Of a DNA stretch of 64,000 nt, positions 1 to 14,589 are shown one piece after another. How positions within the stretch are numbered: the stretch's first letter is position 1; each line of letters starts with the position of its first letter. The DNA lies in NCBI GenBank assembly GCA_026413225.1, contig CM048552.1, forward strand, positions 192,854,053 through 192,918,052. The letters run 5' to 3'. This DNA comes from Otis tarda. Taxonomy: Eukaryota > Chordata > Aves > Otidiformes > Otididae. The notes below the pieces were generated by a model, which saw only the letters and a list, made by a program, of their open reading frames with translations, had not been told where the DNA came from and did not search any database. Position numbers and translations under genes: made by a program.

Positions 1-3000
1 GTTTGTTCTCTAATAAGTTGGGCATATGCTGCAGCCTTTGTTTTAGTTTAGGCAGTTTTGGGGTTGGTCTTTTCTGTCCACCTTCCCACTTGGGATTCTG
101 AAATCTCTGAGTTCTTATTAAACTGTAAATTACTTTTGAATTTTCCTTTTGACAGAACTGTTTGAAATCAGGTAGCGGGTTCAAAAGTTAGAAAGGGCCA
201 GGCAATAGGCTAGGGTGACATAATAAACAGCATTAATATCTTCTCTCTTTAGTTGTCTAAACAATGGTCTAAGTTGCCTCTGTTGTTAGTGGAACAGAGA
301 GACACACTCACATATATATATTCATATACTCATGTGCCATGTGTAGTTCGTCTCACCTTCTTAAATTCACAGCGTATGGCCTCTGGCAGGAAACTGTCTC
401 TGTAACACAGGCAATTTTGGTGTGGCCCTACGAGCATTGATTTTTGGTGCAATTGAGGAGATGGCAAACTGTGATGCAGAGATGGAAATGAAAGTTAAAG
501 CAGTTCAAGAACACCCTATATTACTTTCAGTGGCAAAGTTGATCTTCTAATTTACACTTCAGTGACAACAGTAGTTTCTGAAGTGATGACATTTGTAGCT
601 GCAATTACGTATGTGCTCTTGATTCCTTATTTTCCCTCCTGTTGTATTAGCACAGTCATTTGTGTCGTCATGCAGTGACTTGGATCAGAAAATTAATCCT
701 GCCTTTGAGAGGAGTCTATGACAAGCAGCAATTTTTAACCCAAGTTATTTCCTCAGTACGGTACAGCAAGTGGCCCCACCAGTGGATACATCTGCACAAA
801 TGAGGCTGTGGCACAAGGACGAGAAAAAGCAGCAGGAGGGTCATCTCTGTTTGAATTCTCACTTCTTACCAAAAATACATGTTCATCAAATTATGCCTCT
901 AGAATCTACCTTGGAAGTAATTAATCTTGTCCTCAAATAAGCATCTGAAGTAAAATACTACATACATTCTGTAAAATCAGAGAAAGTTATGAAGAACTTG
1001 AGGGCAGTCTTCTAAGGCTGGATATATTAGCATAATGTCGTTTGGTATTTGCAGTTACAAAATAATTCACAGTGGAAGGAATAACTTTACTTGAAGATCT
1101 TTCTAAATTAGACGTAAACGTTCTGCAAAAAGCCGTGTATTGTTATAGATGCCCTAGTGAAAACTTCTTTGCAGTGTGCCCACTGTAAAAGAAACAGCCC
1201 CAAAAATTTACATAAATGATGCTCCACAGTAGCATTAAATGGAACTTCCTTACCTGGGAATTTCTGCTCAGAAGAACTGTCTGTCTGGTTTAATTGCAAG
1301 AGTCATTTATACTTACTGTATCAATCAGTGCATATACGTATCCTCCATGTGGATTTTTAATGCTATTGATAAAAAGTTCTTGAAAACTAAGTAAACTCAC
1401 TAAATTTACACAAAATAAAGCCTCTGTATTTCTTGCTTTCAGTTCAATTTCTTCAGATTATTTGTACACTTTCAGTAATGGCAGTACTTTCATCCTGCCA
1501 TTTGGAGGAGCCTGTGCCACAGAATAATGATCTGAAGAAAGCTCACTTATTTGCAAGGAAGAGTCTTCATTTGGGAAATAGGACTGATCCAGCTAAGAGG
1601 TGCTTTGTCAAGTTCAGGTAAGAACTTTTTCTTTGTTATTTTTTTTTAATTTTACTTATTTGGTTTTTGGTAGGCTGGCATTTTGTTTAAATTAGCACAC
1701 ATGCAGTGTCACATCAGAGCCTGTCAGCCTTTGTGTTGGTCATTTGACACGTAAAGTATCCCAAAATGAAAAGGCACGGGCAGTAGCACTCATACTTACA
1801 TGATGTGTGGAGGGAAATTGTTGTCTGGAAAATTATTTTAGCATAATTTATTTTCTCTGGAGAACCTGTTGAGGATGGAGATTATGATGATTGTAACGAC
1901 ACAATTCCCTTTTGCTACGAGTTCTCTTTCAGAGTTTTCTTACATGTTTCTTTATTTTCTGAATTCAATATTTTGCTAAGCCAGAGTTGTTGGTTTGGAT
2001 TTTAGTGTTAATAACTAAATCTTAAATCATTCAGAGGAAATAAAAAGGAAGTCATAGTCAGATTTTCACAAGTTGGAATATCTTCAAATTTTCTATGTAA
2101 AAAAAACCCAGCTTTTGAATTTTTTGCCAGTCAGAATTATTTTCTAAAATGGATCCCTAAATCTTGGCATAGTAACTCTGGATGAGGATTTAATTTTGAA
2201 TTAATGGTTACTGTACGTTGTGTTTATTTTTTTCTAGACATCCAATTATTTTTATAACATAATAATTACTTCAGAATTTGGCTTATATTCTGCATAGGAA
2301 TTGTAAGCAATGTATATTCAATAAGGAGTGTTAACAGTAGAATAATAAAATAATTACAAATATTTCAACAGGAACTTCAGTTTCTTTTCCTATGTTCTCA
2401 TTGCAAACTGCAGGGGTTCTCTCACTGGCTGTGGGCTTGGTGTTTCACTGCTGGCTGGAACAAGTGGTAATTTGGAAAAACAAAACAAATCAAAAAAACC
2501 CAACCAAATTGCTTCTTATCAGAAATGCTGAGTACAGTTTGTCAGCCTTTTCAGTGGTGCACACAAAACTAGAACCTTTTTATGATACCTGTCCGCTTCC
2601 TTGCTAAATTACTAGATCACTTGCATACATAAAAATATATCTTTATAGAGGCATATATGATCTGAGAAGCTTTAGCAATGCCACTTGTCTTGCTAAAAAT
2701 CCTACGGAATGAAGAGTACTAGATTTTAAAAATGTAATACTATCATATCTTTTGGGTCCAGAAAGAGAGGCTCCTGTTCTGCATGTTTTTGTGCATACGC
2801 TTAACTTTATATCAATGTCATGTACTTGTGCAGTACTGATGCTGAAGAACTTCAGTGACACAGAAAGAACAGTACTTCTTTAGTGTAAATTTAAGCTTAA
2901 TACGTTTTCTTGGTGGAGAGAATGGCTTCTGGTAGTACATGAAGTCAAACTGTTATTAAACACAGTTCCACAGAAGCCAAGGTGGGACAAGTGTAAAACA

Positions 3001-6000
3001 TAAAGCAAGTTCAATATTATTTGATAATAATGCTTATGATGTCTATCATATGGACACTGAGAGCAGTGAGTGTATTTTTCTTCTGAATCTTTCAGCAGTA
3101 CTATTATTGTTACTAGCACAACATCCTCTACATGGACGAAATTGGGTTTTCCTCAAAGCATAAACAGAGTCCTGTATCTGAAGAGTAAGAAGGTAAGGTA
3201 TTTTAGATTCTATTATTTGAGTAAGCAATTAAAAGTAATTTAAATGACTTTTAATGCACACAAATGCATACAAAAATACTTGATTTATCATACATCAAGA
3301 AGTCTCAGATGAATTATATCAGTTTGTTTGTTGTTTTTCCTTTTTATCACATGGGTAGAATTTCTGAAAGTATTCAGCTCTGCTTTCTAAATGTGTTTTC
3401 CTTGAAATCAATGAGATGACCTGAGTGGGAATAAAGGTTGGTTTATCTTTAGTGAGACAAGTTAAGTCATCACTAAGTGATTTTGAAGTCCCATCCTTGA
3501 AATACTAGGTCTTTGACATTCAGTGGGATGAGAATCTCAGAACAGACTGACTACTGGGAACTCCCAAGCTACAGTTCAGGTAAATAACTTCTTTGGAGGA
3601 GGAACTTAAAGGTTTCTTCTTTTTTAAATTATGATAATTAAGTGGCAAAAGGTGCAACTCAAACTATAAATATTTTCCACTTACATTTAAAATAGATATG
3701 CCTGTATTTGTGAGAGGATTTGTTAGTTACAATTTGAGCATTATATAGTTATCTAACATTTCAGCAGTACTGTTTCTGTAGAGGACGACTTTACTGGCAT
3801 AGAATATGAATGTCTACTTCTATTCCCAGCCACATTTTTTATCTTGTTTTCCAACACGTAGCTATGAGTATGTAGCTAGTTCAGCTACTGCAATTTCCAT
3901 TTGCAAAGACAGAGGTGTCTTTTGGTAGTGCATGCATAATTTAGAAGTAACAGCTTCTATACTGGAGTAAGTGTTAGGGGCTCTTGGTTTGGGATTAACT
4001 TGGTTTTTTTCCTGTTCCACCTGGTCCCCGCTTCCTCCAGGGAAAGGGTAGCTGTTTGTGTTGCAACAGCCCAGTGCGGTTTGTAACCTAGAGCCTTAAA
4101 GTCATCCGGAACTGGTGCTGCTTTGCTTTTATTTCTGCTCTTGGAAAGTACAGTGGTGCAGCAGGTACTCCAAGGAAGAAAACTTGGAGAGGAACAGGGT
4201 GTGCGATGGCAACAGGAACTGTTATGGCCATCTCCAGGAATCTGTCCTAGTTTATCACCCGGGGTCCTCTTTCACTCTCTGTTTTGATTGGAGAGGCAAG
4301 GGAGAAGGTGGAAAAATAGTTCTGTAATTGATAGGAAAGTAGCAAGAGAATTTCCTATTTAAAAAGCAAAAAGTTTTTCTTCTGCATTATAGTGTTTTAT
4401 AGAGAAAACATTAAAACTTTAGGGATTATTTTAAGACTCACCTAATTTCAATTATAGACTTGCCTTTTTCAAAACCAGAAAGATGCTGTAAAAGATCAGT
4501 ATTCTGAGATCAAGAATAAAAATGCAAAGTATTTTAAGGAAAAAAAAGATTACAACAAATCAAAGAAGTACATGTATGACTTTAAAAAAAGGTTTCACTT
4601 CAGTGAACAATTAATATCAATGAGATATTTAGGGGTTTCTATGTTCAGTTCTGTAGGCTGTATAGACTGTGAGAGAAAGAGGTGCATCTGAAGTAGATCA
4701 TCTGGTTTAAGAAAGTAAGCAAGTGTTCCTCATAAATAATTGCTTACACAAAACTATTAAAATACAAGTGTTTTCATAGTAGTTCTTTAATTAGTTTAAG
4801 TAAGTGGAAGAAATATCATGTGCTTGTAATAAGTTGCATATTTCTTCAGGGATAATGAAAAATAGAGAATTTAATTTTTTGCCCTAGAATTTTTAGTAAC
4901 CACTGTAACTCTTGTCACAGGTATCCTAAACAATTGAGGGCAAATTTCTGTACCTCTTGAATTTGTAAAGTTATATAAAATCTGAGCAACAGTTGCTAAG
5001 TGTTCTTGATAATTTAAAAAAAAAAAAATCACACAGCAGATAACACATTCAATCTTAGAAAAGTGACATCTTTTAAGAGACAGTCCCTATCACTGTAGGT
5101 ATGTAAGTGCTGTTAGCACTGTAAATTAGAAGCATAGTTTCTGAGCAATATATAAGCTAGCACACTGATGTATTAGCATTATGGAACATCTTTGTTCCAT
5201 TTCTCTTTGGAACACAATTAGCTTCCTCTCCCCTATTTGAGACATATCTTCCCTTGTTCTTGGCGTTTGTGATCCAAGAATGTCTGAGAGAGTGCTCATT
5301 GGCTGTGAGAGCTGATGTTAAGCCCTAAGGTAAGCTTTATGATGATAGCAGGACTGGATACCACCTAACAAACTATGCTGGTTTTTGTCCCGAGCATCAT
5401 GACATTCTTTTGAGTGCAGGCCCAGAAATTTGTTGTCCTGATCATCAACATCCAGCTTAAATACTCTCCTCTTGGATCTCACCATTTCAATGTTGTCATA
5501 TTGAGCTGGTTGGTAACATTTTTAAAGGAAGAGACTCTTCTGCCTTATATGCAGTCCGGTTATGGGAGTTTCAGGATCTTCCAAGACACAGTATCTCATC
5601 CCTGATGTGCTTGCCAAGAAGAGGTGATGAACCCTGTGTACTGCCTTGAAGATTAACTTCATTATCCTGCTGTGGAATGGGTAGTTGTCTATGTTAGGTG
5701 GTACAGCTTCCAGACAGGAAGCTGTACCCAATGGCCAGAACAGATACTGGTCTGAAGTACCACGTCTCTTCCAAAGATGATAGAGGCTGCAGCACTGCAG
5801 AAGGAAAGAACTACAGAGGAGTATTTTCTGGGTCAGGAAGAGGATAAATTTTTCTGGGGTTACAGTCCAAGTTATGGAATACCATCTGACAGGATACAAA
5901 TACTCTACTTGGTATCAAATGAGGACTCCAATCAGCACATCAGAGAGGGACAGTCAGCGACTTGAATTTAATTTTACGCGCCACTGTGAATACAGCAGTG

Positions 6001-6572
6001 ATTTAGAGACCTGACTTTGGGACTCCAGATACTTCGAAAGGATAAGTGGTTCAGTTGAAGGCACTCTCAAATTATGGGGCAAAGTATTTCAGTTTGTAGA
6101 TGGATGAAGTGCCCTCTGCTTTGGTTTAGGTAAAGACCATGGTTGGAGATGTATTTTTTTGCTAAGTTCTACCAGTTGTTTTCACTACTGCTTCTGGAAT
6201 TGTTTTACTCTCTAGCTCGTTGATGAATATGATCGTGATTCTTCAAGCAGTATCTGTCTTGGCACAGCCTTCTGCTTCTAAACACTAGGTGAGGGTGTTT
6301 ACTTTAGGGTCTGACCTGTTTCTGTTACCGCTTTTTCTCTCCTCTACTTTTAGACAGTGTCTTTCATTGCAGCTTGCTGTGGACTAACTTCCTACTGGAC
6401 CACTGAATCCTGGAGTCATCAGTCATGTATGTTCTTACCTTCCAACCTTGTTTATCTAACTACCCTTCACACAACAAAGGCTTGTGAATAGACTCTTATA
6501 TCTCTACGGGCACAACATAGGGCCAAAGGCAAGTTCTATGTGGAGTGAACTTCCCAGCCATGTTTTACTTAG

Positions 6573-6574
<2 letters not shown>
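1..6574. other. AT-rich stretch, no gene supported
   Basis: No open frame here is convincing as a gene. Short exon-like segments with AG/GT borders occur on the + strand (about 1442-1617, 2372-2466 and 3096-3192), but their phases do not join into one reading frame. About 5,200-6,500 reads like an old, unclassified interspersed repeat. No CR1 tail was seen. The stretch could be intergenic or an intron of a gene outside the window. Confidence 0.5.

Positions 6575-6628
<54 letters not shown>
6575..6628. repeat. (AT)27 dinucleotide microsatellite
   Basis: An uninterrupted run of 27 AT units, followed after a short break by more TA-rich sequence up to about 6,656. Long pure AT tracts are length-variable and can extrude cruciforms. 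It has no coding role. Confidence 0.97.
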
Positions 6629-6630
<2 letters not shown>

Positions 6631-6656
6631 CTTATGTATATAGATATATATATATC

Positions 6657-9600
6657 TCCAAGATTAATCTCACCTTAGTAGTAAAGAAAGGAGGACTTCT
6701 GAGGATTGGAAACAGAATTTTGGCTGAAGGATTTGGGGAAAAAGCTTTGGAATCTACAGGAAAAGGAATGATTTGCCTCAATTTTCTTCTTGACTCTATT
6801 GGAAAAATTAGCCCATTGTTAAAAAATTCTGCATGTGTCAAAATGAGCAGTGAAGTTGATTTAAAAGTAGTAACTTACAGTATTGCATCCTTCAAGATGC
6901 TTTTTGTAAGTAACAAATATTTTAGATGAAGTTACTTTGTTACAGAATTTAATTGCATTGAGAAATTACAATTCCTACAGACTACAGACTAGATTTACTG
7001 ACAGGTCCTTAAAGTGCTCTGTTAACTATTTGTAATGAGATAATCTTTCTACATAGGGGTGTCATGTTTGTTTAATGAGATTTTCTGTGTAAGTATTCCC
7101 TTCACATTTATTTGTGACAGGATACTACTATTAGAAGGATTGTATTGTTGACTTTTATTTTCAATTTTTTGGTTCTTACTGAGGCTGACCAACTAACAAA
7201 CAAAACAACCAACTTTTAAGTACCTCAATTTGCAACACAGATCCATCCCTAAGATTAGGACAAGTTTAAGTTATTAAAAAAAAAAATTTTACTTTTTCTT
7301 TATATATAACTGATATACCTATCTGTACTTTCTATGTGCTAGTTAGGTCATGGTTGATATAGTTCTTATTCTTAATGAGGCACATACAGTTCACCTTTGA
7401 CAAGCAAGTTACTACTGTAGATATTTCCCTTTGTCCAAAGATTTCTGGGAGTAGAGGTCTTATTTTTGGAGGAGAGGGAGATAGGGAGACAAAAGTGTGC
7501 CTTCATGCTTCATATCATTTTCCTAGTTTGCTGAAATATAATTGGTACATTTTCTAGAGTTGCATGTTGTAACTTAAATTTAAATTAATTACTGAGTTTC
7601 TGTCCTGCATATGCGCATTTATCTGGACTCTGTTTTGGAAGCTGTTGTAAAACAAGCCATAAGGAAGGAGGAAAATGCATTCTTGTTTTATCAGGTGATT
7701 CTGATGTCTCAACTCAGTTGTTTGGGAGATACCATTCATAGTGTCCTAAGGGGAAGATACTAGTAAAAACTTTTTTTTTTTTTTTGACCTCTTTTCTCCT
7801 TTAAGGAATACTTGGGGAAGTAACTAAAGTTTGTTCCTTTAGAAGCAAAAAAAGTTGTGGTTTTTTTTTTTCCAACAGTGCAGCTGGAATTTGCAGATGC
7901 TGTTTCAAACAACCGAATAAAGTATAGATAGCGGTGGAAGTAGTACTGAGCAGCTGAACTAAAGGGATTTTGCTGGATAACTACTTGCCTGTTACTGTCA
8001 TTGGCAAGTCAGAGATAACTTCCAAAGCTGTAGTCTGGCTGAGGAGGAGTAATTGCTTTTATGTGTTATTTTTCAAGCCAAACCACACACTTTGTTTTTA
8101 TGAGTTTTTTTTTACCAAGATTCAAAATTATCACAACATTGTTGCTGAAAAATGTTACTTTTAAAAGAAAAGGTATTATGAAAAGAATAGTGACACCTGA
8201 GTGTCACACAGAAGACTCATCAGCTGAACTCCTGGCAGAAATTCAAGGTCTGTTTTGCCTCTAGTAATTCCATTAACATTTCAAATGTTGATGATGTTCT
8301 AGGAATTACACAGGAGGGATTATTTTTTAAGTTAAGAATTAGTACCCTAAAGCCTTGCCTGCACTAGGAATATTGCGGCTATCTTGCAATAGGTACATGG
8401 ACTATATCTGAGACACTAAGTTCTCTATCAGACGTTTTGCTACTTTATCTGTACTGGCATAATTAAAGTATCAGCCATCTTTCCCATGGTGTGAATAGAG
8501 CTGTATCAGTACAGAACTGTATCTATTGGTAGGTTATTTCCGCATTGAAGGAAACAATCTAGGAAAGCTGGCCTGATTCCAGAAATTGTTTTTAATTATA
8601 GTGCAGTTGCTATGCCTGTGTAAACTATTTGTATTGGAGACCTTATACCAGATGAAAGTGACTGCATTGTAGTTTTTTTGCCCTTATCCATAGAGCCCCA
8701 TAAAAAATTACACGACTTCAGTTTCGTACGTTCAATTTGCCTTTGTGGGCAAACTTGCCCTTTACACGGACTTATTGTTTATATGCAGAACATAGATGGA
8801 GATGAGTGTTTTGACAATAAAAGTGCATCTTCCTTTATGAAATAAGCCTAATACATGCAGTTAATACTAGAACAAGTACAGTTTACTGTGAGCAGTTAGA
8901 GTATTTCCATCTAGCTGCATGCACCAGAGCCTATAGAGCAGCTATCTCCACCCTGAATTTTAGCTTAACTCTCTGTTGTTCAGTATGGAACATAATGTTT
9001 TACGTACACTAACCAAACTTACATAAAACAGCAACTGCATCAGTGTCTTTCCTTGCTTTTCTGCTGTGTAAATGAATCTTGTCTAGTATGTATTACCTAA
9101 GAAATAATTTTAAAAGTTGAAGTCAGAATATCAGAACTTTTATCACTTGCAAATAAGGATGATCAGCATGTGCTCATTCTATAAAGACAATGTTGAGCAG
9201 ATTCAGATGTGATTCCTGCTTTTAAGGCAATAGGTGATGGAGAGATCTTGATCCCATATTAAAAGGTGGGGAGGGGGTTGTGATGGGGAAAAAGGCTGTA
9301 AATCAGTATAACCCTTCTGCTTTAAGCCTGGGAGCAGGAAAAAAAAGACCTAGTCAGAGAGTAACTGGCAGGAATAGAAAGAGCCAAAAGCCCAGGGACC
9401 TTTGACCATTCAGAGAACATTCACTAGCTTTAATTAGCTGTTCTCTGTCCTGTGCTCATTGACTGTTTGTTCTACTCTTTCTGTCCATTCTACCTCTTTA
9501 CTTCTGCTTCAATCCTGCTTCCTTCATGTGCTCCCCCCCATCATCTGTCCTCCTTACTCTGTATCTCCTTCCATTTTACTTGCAAGCAAAAGCCACCCCC

Positions 9601-12600
9601 AAAATGGAACTACTGTTACATTTACTACAATCATGCTGTTTGTGAACTTTCCCCCATGCTGTCTTATATGTTTAGACTGTTGTTTTTTATATCATCGGGG
9701 ACCTTTTACTGTTCTGTGTTTGTGAGCTGTCCAGCATAACGGAACTTCAATTTTCATTAGTCCTTAGAAGACCTTAAATATGATCAAGAATGATATTCCT
9801 TTATCCTGCTTTTTTATAACAAATCACTTTTTGGCAAATAACTACCCTTAATGAGATGAGGTATATGAGATTTAACAGGATAAGAGGAACTTTTCTCTTG
9901 CAGTTTTTCTAGAGGTGAACTAGTGATTTAAAAGTATAATGTTATAACTGTTCCTATATTACAGTCCAGCATAATGTGATGAACATTTCAGAATGAGTTT
10001 TATATTGACTGTGTTTGCATTGCACTTGCAGTGTTTTGCAAATTGTTGTTTGTCTTCCATGTTTTCCAGCTTTTAAATTTGCTTTCTAGAAACCATTTTG
10101 GTAGGTGCGGGTTGCTTGTCAGAAATCTGTTACAAAGCTTGCGTGCAAAGCGAGCGGGGTGCTAATGATGGATATGAAGAGATATCTTATGGATATCTCT
10201 TCATGGATATCTTATGGATATGGCATTTTCAAAAGCAGTGACATTCTGGTAAGAATTTGCATGTAATTTATTAAACAGTATGTGGTAGTTGTCAGTAAAA
10301 GGTGTTTGTGTCTGAATCTCTCAAGATTTGTCTGATTGTTTAATGAAAATTTATTCTAAACTGTGAAAAGCAGGAGGATTGCTCTACAGCTGCAGTATTT
10401 GAAATTCTGAAACAGTGTACAACAACTTTAGTTTACTTAGCAGTGACTTCTTGCATATAAAAACAGTTGAGGTGTCTTTTTAGAAAAGTAAGTTATTTTA
10501 GAGAAGTAGTTAGTGGCCATTTATAGCTCACTGTTTGTGATCATCTTTCTCTGAATATTTAAAACTGAGTATTTTTGAACTGTCATTAAAAAAATCAGCT
10601 TTTTTTTTCATTCAGAGTATACTCAGATTATATTATAACTAACCTCTGGTGGCATATTTCACCATGGCACATGTAGCTGTTCTAACAGGCACTGCATCCA
10701 ACTTCGCAAGAGATATGAAACATTTATGTAATTATTGACAAATTAATCACAGCTGGAAACTTTTAATCCTTGTATAGGTTAAAAAAAAGTATAACAGCAG
10801 CATGCTAAGTTACTATACAGGTATTACTTTGTTGAAAGTGGCACACTATTTAAATAATGTACACAATTAGAAAATGCAAGTAGAAACACCAGTGGAAGTT
10901 TTACTGTAACCACGGTGCCATAGAAGTGGTTCCTTTTAATTTAGTCTTTGAAATAGCTTAGGCCAAAAATTTCTTAAACAAAATTTTTTGTTTTCACTAA
11001 AACCAATTATGTTCTTATCTGTGTATATACTGACTTCTTGAAATTCACCAAGAATTTGTGCCTCTGTTTTAATCCCTACTCTTTGAATCCCACTGGTGGT
11101 TGGCACTGCAGTGGAACTGTTCTGGTAACAGCTGGCAGTTCTTAAAGCTTCTTCTTAAGGGTATTTTGAGGTCCTGGGCATGTATGCACTATGTAGTAAA
11201 GAGCAGCACAGAGACTGAGCATTCTTCTGATGAACTGGTTTCATAGCTGAGGTAGCTGTTGCAGCAGCATGCTACTTCCACTGACATTAGGGTTTTGACC
11301 GACCACAAGAAGTCTGAATTTTCTCATGCCATCCTGAAAGCTGTGGTGGCTCGGGAGCTGAGTCACAAGCAGATTAGGCATTAATCAGATGGACAGTGTT
11401 GGTCAGAAGGGTGGTGGTTAAGGTCTGAGAGTGGCAAGAGCATTCGGTCCACTGTGTGCCTGTCAGAGGCCTTAGCAAGGATAAGGAGCTCAGATACATC
11501 GTTGTGCTAATACAGATACTTCGTATGGGCACCTGATGAGAGCAGGAAAAATGTAGAGTGTCCTGGGCAGAGAGGAGTACCAGCCTGGCTGACAGAATCC
11601 AGTCGCACCGCACTCAGTTCCACAGTATAGTGGAACCGTAACTTAACAGGTACCTAAGGCAATAACTTCATAGATATATAAGGCAGCATTAATTAAAACA
11701 GAGTATCCTCATTAAGATACAGGGAGAGGAAGTACGGAGAATGCCTGGTAGATTAACTTCTGAGAGGCCTGATACATGTGCACAAGTTAGACCTGAAAAG
11801 GTTAATGTAAGCAGTCTCCTCATGTGAAATCAGATTGCTATGGAAGTGACGAATAGTGACTTCTATTTAATAGCCTTTTCTGCAACACTCAGCTTTTCAT
11901 TTTTACTTTCTAGGGGGATGCAAGATAAAATCTGGCCCTCAAAGTGCTATGCACTCATTCTAGTGCCAAAACACAAATCAGCAACTGTAATGTAAGGACA
12001 TACTATGTTCCTCTAGCTGCACTGGACAAGTATGCATACTAGATATATGAATATAAGCCTAGATATCTGCTTAGATATATTTATAAGTAGTTTTTTTTAA
12101 ACTGCTGTGATTTTGTGGGCTTTCGCAGTAACTTGGGATGAGGAAGTTAGGCTGCTCACAATTTTTTTTTGCCAGGCTAAACTTTCACTTCAGTTCATTG
12201 CATGGCAAGGGTTCAGTTATTTATTTGATCTGTTTATATTTTAAACCAGCTTTTTGGGGGGGGGAGGGGAAGGAAGGGTGAGCTCTTCTTAAACCTCCTC
12301 AAATTCTGAAGGATGATATCAATCAAGGAAAACCTAGTTTGTAATTTTCATGTTGTAGAGGTATGATATCTGTAGTTGGAGTAGTTATAAAAATCAAAGC
12401 TGGAGTGTCTTTTTCTGTTGATCTTTGCTAAGATGACTATACTGACTGGTATTGTTTCAAATAAAAACAGTTAAAACGAGTGATTGACTTGTAAAAGAGT
12501 TGACTGTCATTTAGTGTTTAATTCCTCTTTTGTTAAATCATTTTTGTGATATTAACTTTATTTGTGACACTTTAGTAGGTGGAAGCCTGAGGGGAAAAAT

Positions 12601-14589
12601 GTTATAGTTCTTTCACAATTCATTAGTTTGTGGATGTTTCTGTTATGCTGTTTCCACTCTGAATGACTCATATGTTAAATGAACATGCCAGCCTAAAGGC
12701 ATGCCCTCAATATTGGAGCCCACAGTGAAACTTGATGCTATTACCCGTTTGAATCCTTGAGAGGTTTTGTGCACATTGGACATGTGTGCTATCAATTACT
12801 TACTCAATGTGCTTTCTTTCAAAAAAAGCTGTGTTTTACCATGTCTGATTGCTCTTTTTCACACTGTTGATTTGCTGAGTTTGTAGGCTACATCTGTCTT
12901 CTAAGCATAAGTTGGAATTGAGTAACGGTCTTTTTTTTTTTTTTTTTTTAAATGAAGTGTGACGGTTTCAGTGTATTCATTTCTGCATTATTTGATGAGA
13001 GACTACAGAAATGTCTCCTTTGCATTGCCACCTGTGTATTTTTTAATGATTTAGACAGATTCAGAAATGCTTCTGTTTGGAAAGCTGATAGCACAGATCT
13101 AATGCTCCCCATATAGTGAAAACACTAATTAGAGTGAACCAGTTGGCCTCTGGTTATCTTAGCTCTCCTTGAATTTTGGCTTTCTTACCAATTTAATTTT
13201 TCCTTATTTAATAAAGATGTGAAAGATAAAACAGATTTACCTACTCGACAACATGTCACACAAATTATCACTTACATTACAGAAGCTTCATACTGGAACA
13301 GTCAAGAAGCAGGTCTAAAACTGGCCCGGTGTTCCAGTTCTACATTTCTTTAGTATCTGTAATATGGAGACAGATGTGTATTCACAGCAGCAAGATGAGA
13401 GGAAGGGTTTTTAAAAGTATATAGAGTAAAATTTTTCAGATATTGTTTTGAATCTTTAGGATGTTTGGGTTTTTTTTTCATGTACTACATAGAGATGTTA
13501 GCCCTAAGCCTGCATTGGTTTGTATATTGAAAATAGGTATATAGCTCCAGAAATTTTGTTCTCTAGATGTGGTTTTGATAGGAGGAAGACAGATTGCTGC
13601 GATAGAATAGATGGAACATATCATGAGTCAGGTACTTTGGCTTTTAAATAACGGCCCTGTTCTACCATGCGTATTATGTTGTGGAGGAGTTTATGCCAAA
13701 GTGAACAGATGCACTTATATTAGAGTGGTCTTCCCATAAACTTTTCACTTAACACTACTCACGGCTGTACACTGTGCTAGTTTTTCTGTCTGTGTCTCTG
13801 TTCATTTTCAGGAAGAGGTTGTTGATGCTCACCTAACTCAACTTCCACCGATCTGGAGCTTGTCTGTCCGTCCCTTGTCTGGTTTTGGCTGCAAGACTGT
13901 AGGCACGTTAATTAAAATTATGCGTGACTATTAACAAAATTGATCACAATTTCCATAGGCAACACCGGAAGGCAATAAAAGTAGCCATTTCAACCCTGTT
14001 TCTAATTCCAGCACCCCAGACCAAGTCATTTTGGGCCACTTAAGGATGTCTCACTAGAAGAGTATAAAAAGTATAAAAATATGCCAGAACGCTACTGTTT
14101 CATCTCCAAGTGGTGTTGAAGTATAGGCAAGGAGAGGAAGGAGGTAGCAAAGTGAAAACACATCAGAAATGGCCGCTCTGGCCAGCCTGATGTGTTTGAG
14201 AGAAGGGGGAGTAGATGCCGAGGGCAGTGTCTCTGCCTTCCTGGCCGGCTAGCTGCGTTCACTTTTGGTAAATGTAAGTAGCAAGAGAAGGCCAGAAACT
14301 GGCCGTGCTGGTAGATTCCACATCTACAGGTGTAAAAGGTGCCTCACCCAGGCTCCTCGTCCTGCAGTTTTCTCTGTTTCGGAGTCTTCGGTTTGTCGAA
14401 GTTCTTCCTTCGTTTGCCGGGAGAGATGCTGGAGCCTTACCGGTACGTGCCACGCACCACAGCGCGCACAGTTTTAGTTTCCCTCCCCGTTTCAGAGAGT
14501 TCTTCCCTTTCCTGTACTCCGTGATGGAGGCGCACAGCTCCATAGTGTTACGTTTCGGGGCTGAGTTTTGATGATGTAGTCAGGGTTTC
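6657..14589. other. AT-rich stretch, no gene supported
   Basis: No convincing gene. A 19-T run lies at 12,931-12,949 and a hairpin at about 10,174. A small exon-like segment near 7,879-7,930 (pyrimidine-rich acceptor, 16 sense codons, then TAG) stands alone. About 11,100-11,620 is less AT-rich and looks like decayed repeat. If the CpG island at 14.6 kb is a bidirectional promoter, a - strand transcript could enter here, but I found no exons for one. Confidence 0.5.
10174..10204. repeat. Perfect inverted repeat, 13-bp arms, 5-nt loop
   Basis: ATGAAGAGATATC, loop TTATG, then the exact reverse complement GATATCTCTTCAT. A partial direct copy of the centre (GATATCTTATGGATAT) follows at about 10,206-10,221, so the element looks built by local duplication. 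No flanking transposon ends are visible. Confidence 0.9.

Noticed and set aside
5522..5899. 125-codon - strand open frame
   Set aside because: No recognisable motif, and it lies in what looks like an old degenerate repeat. Length is compatible with chance.
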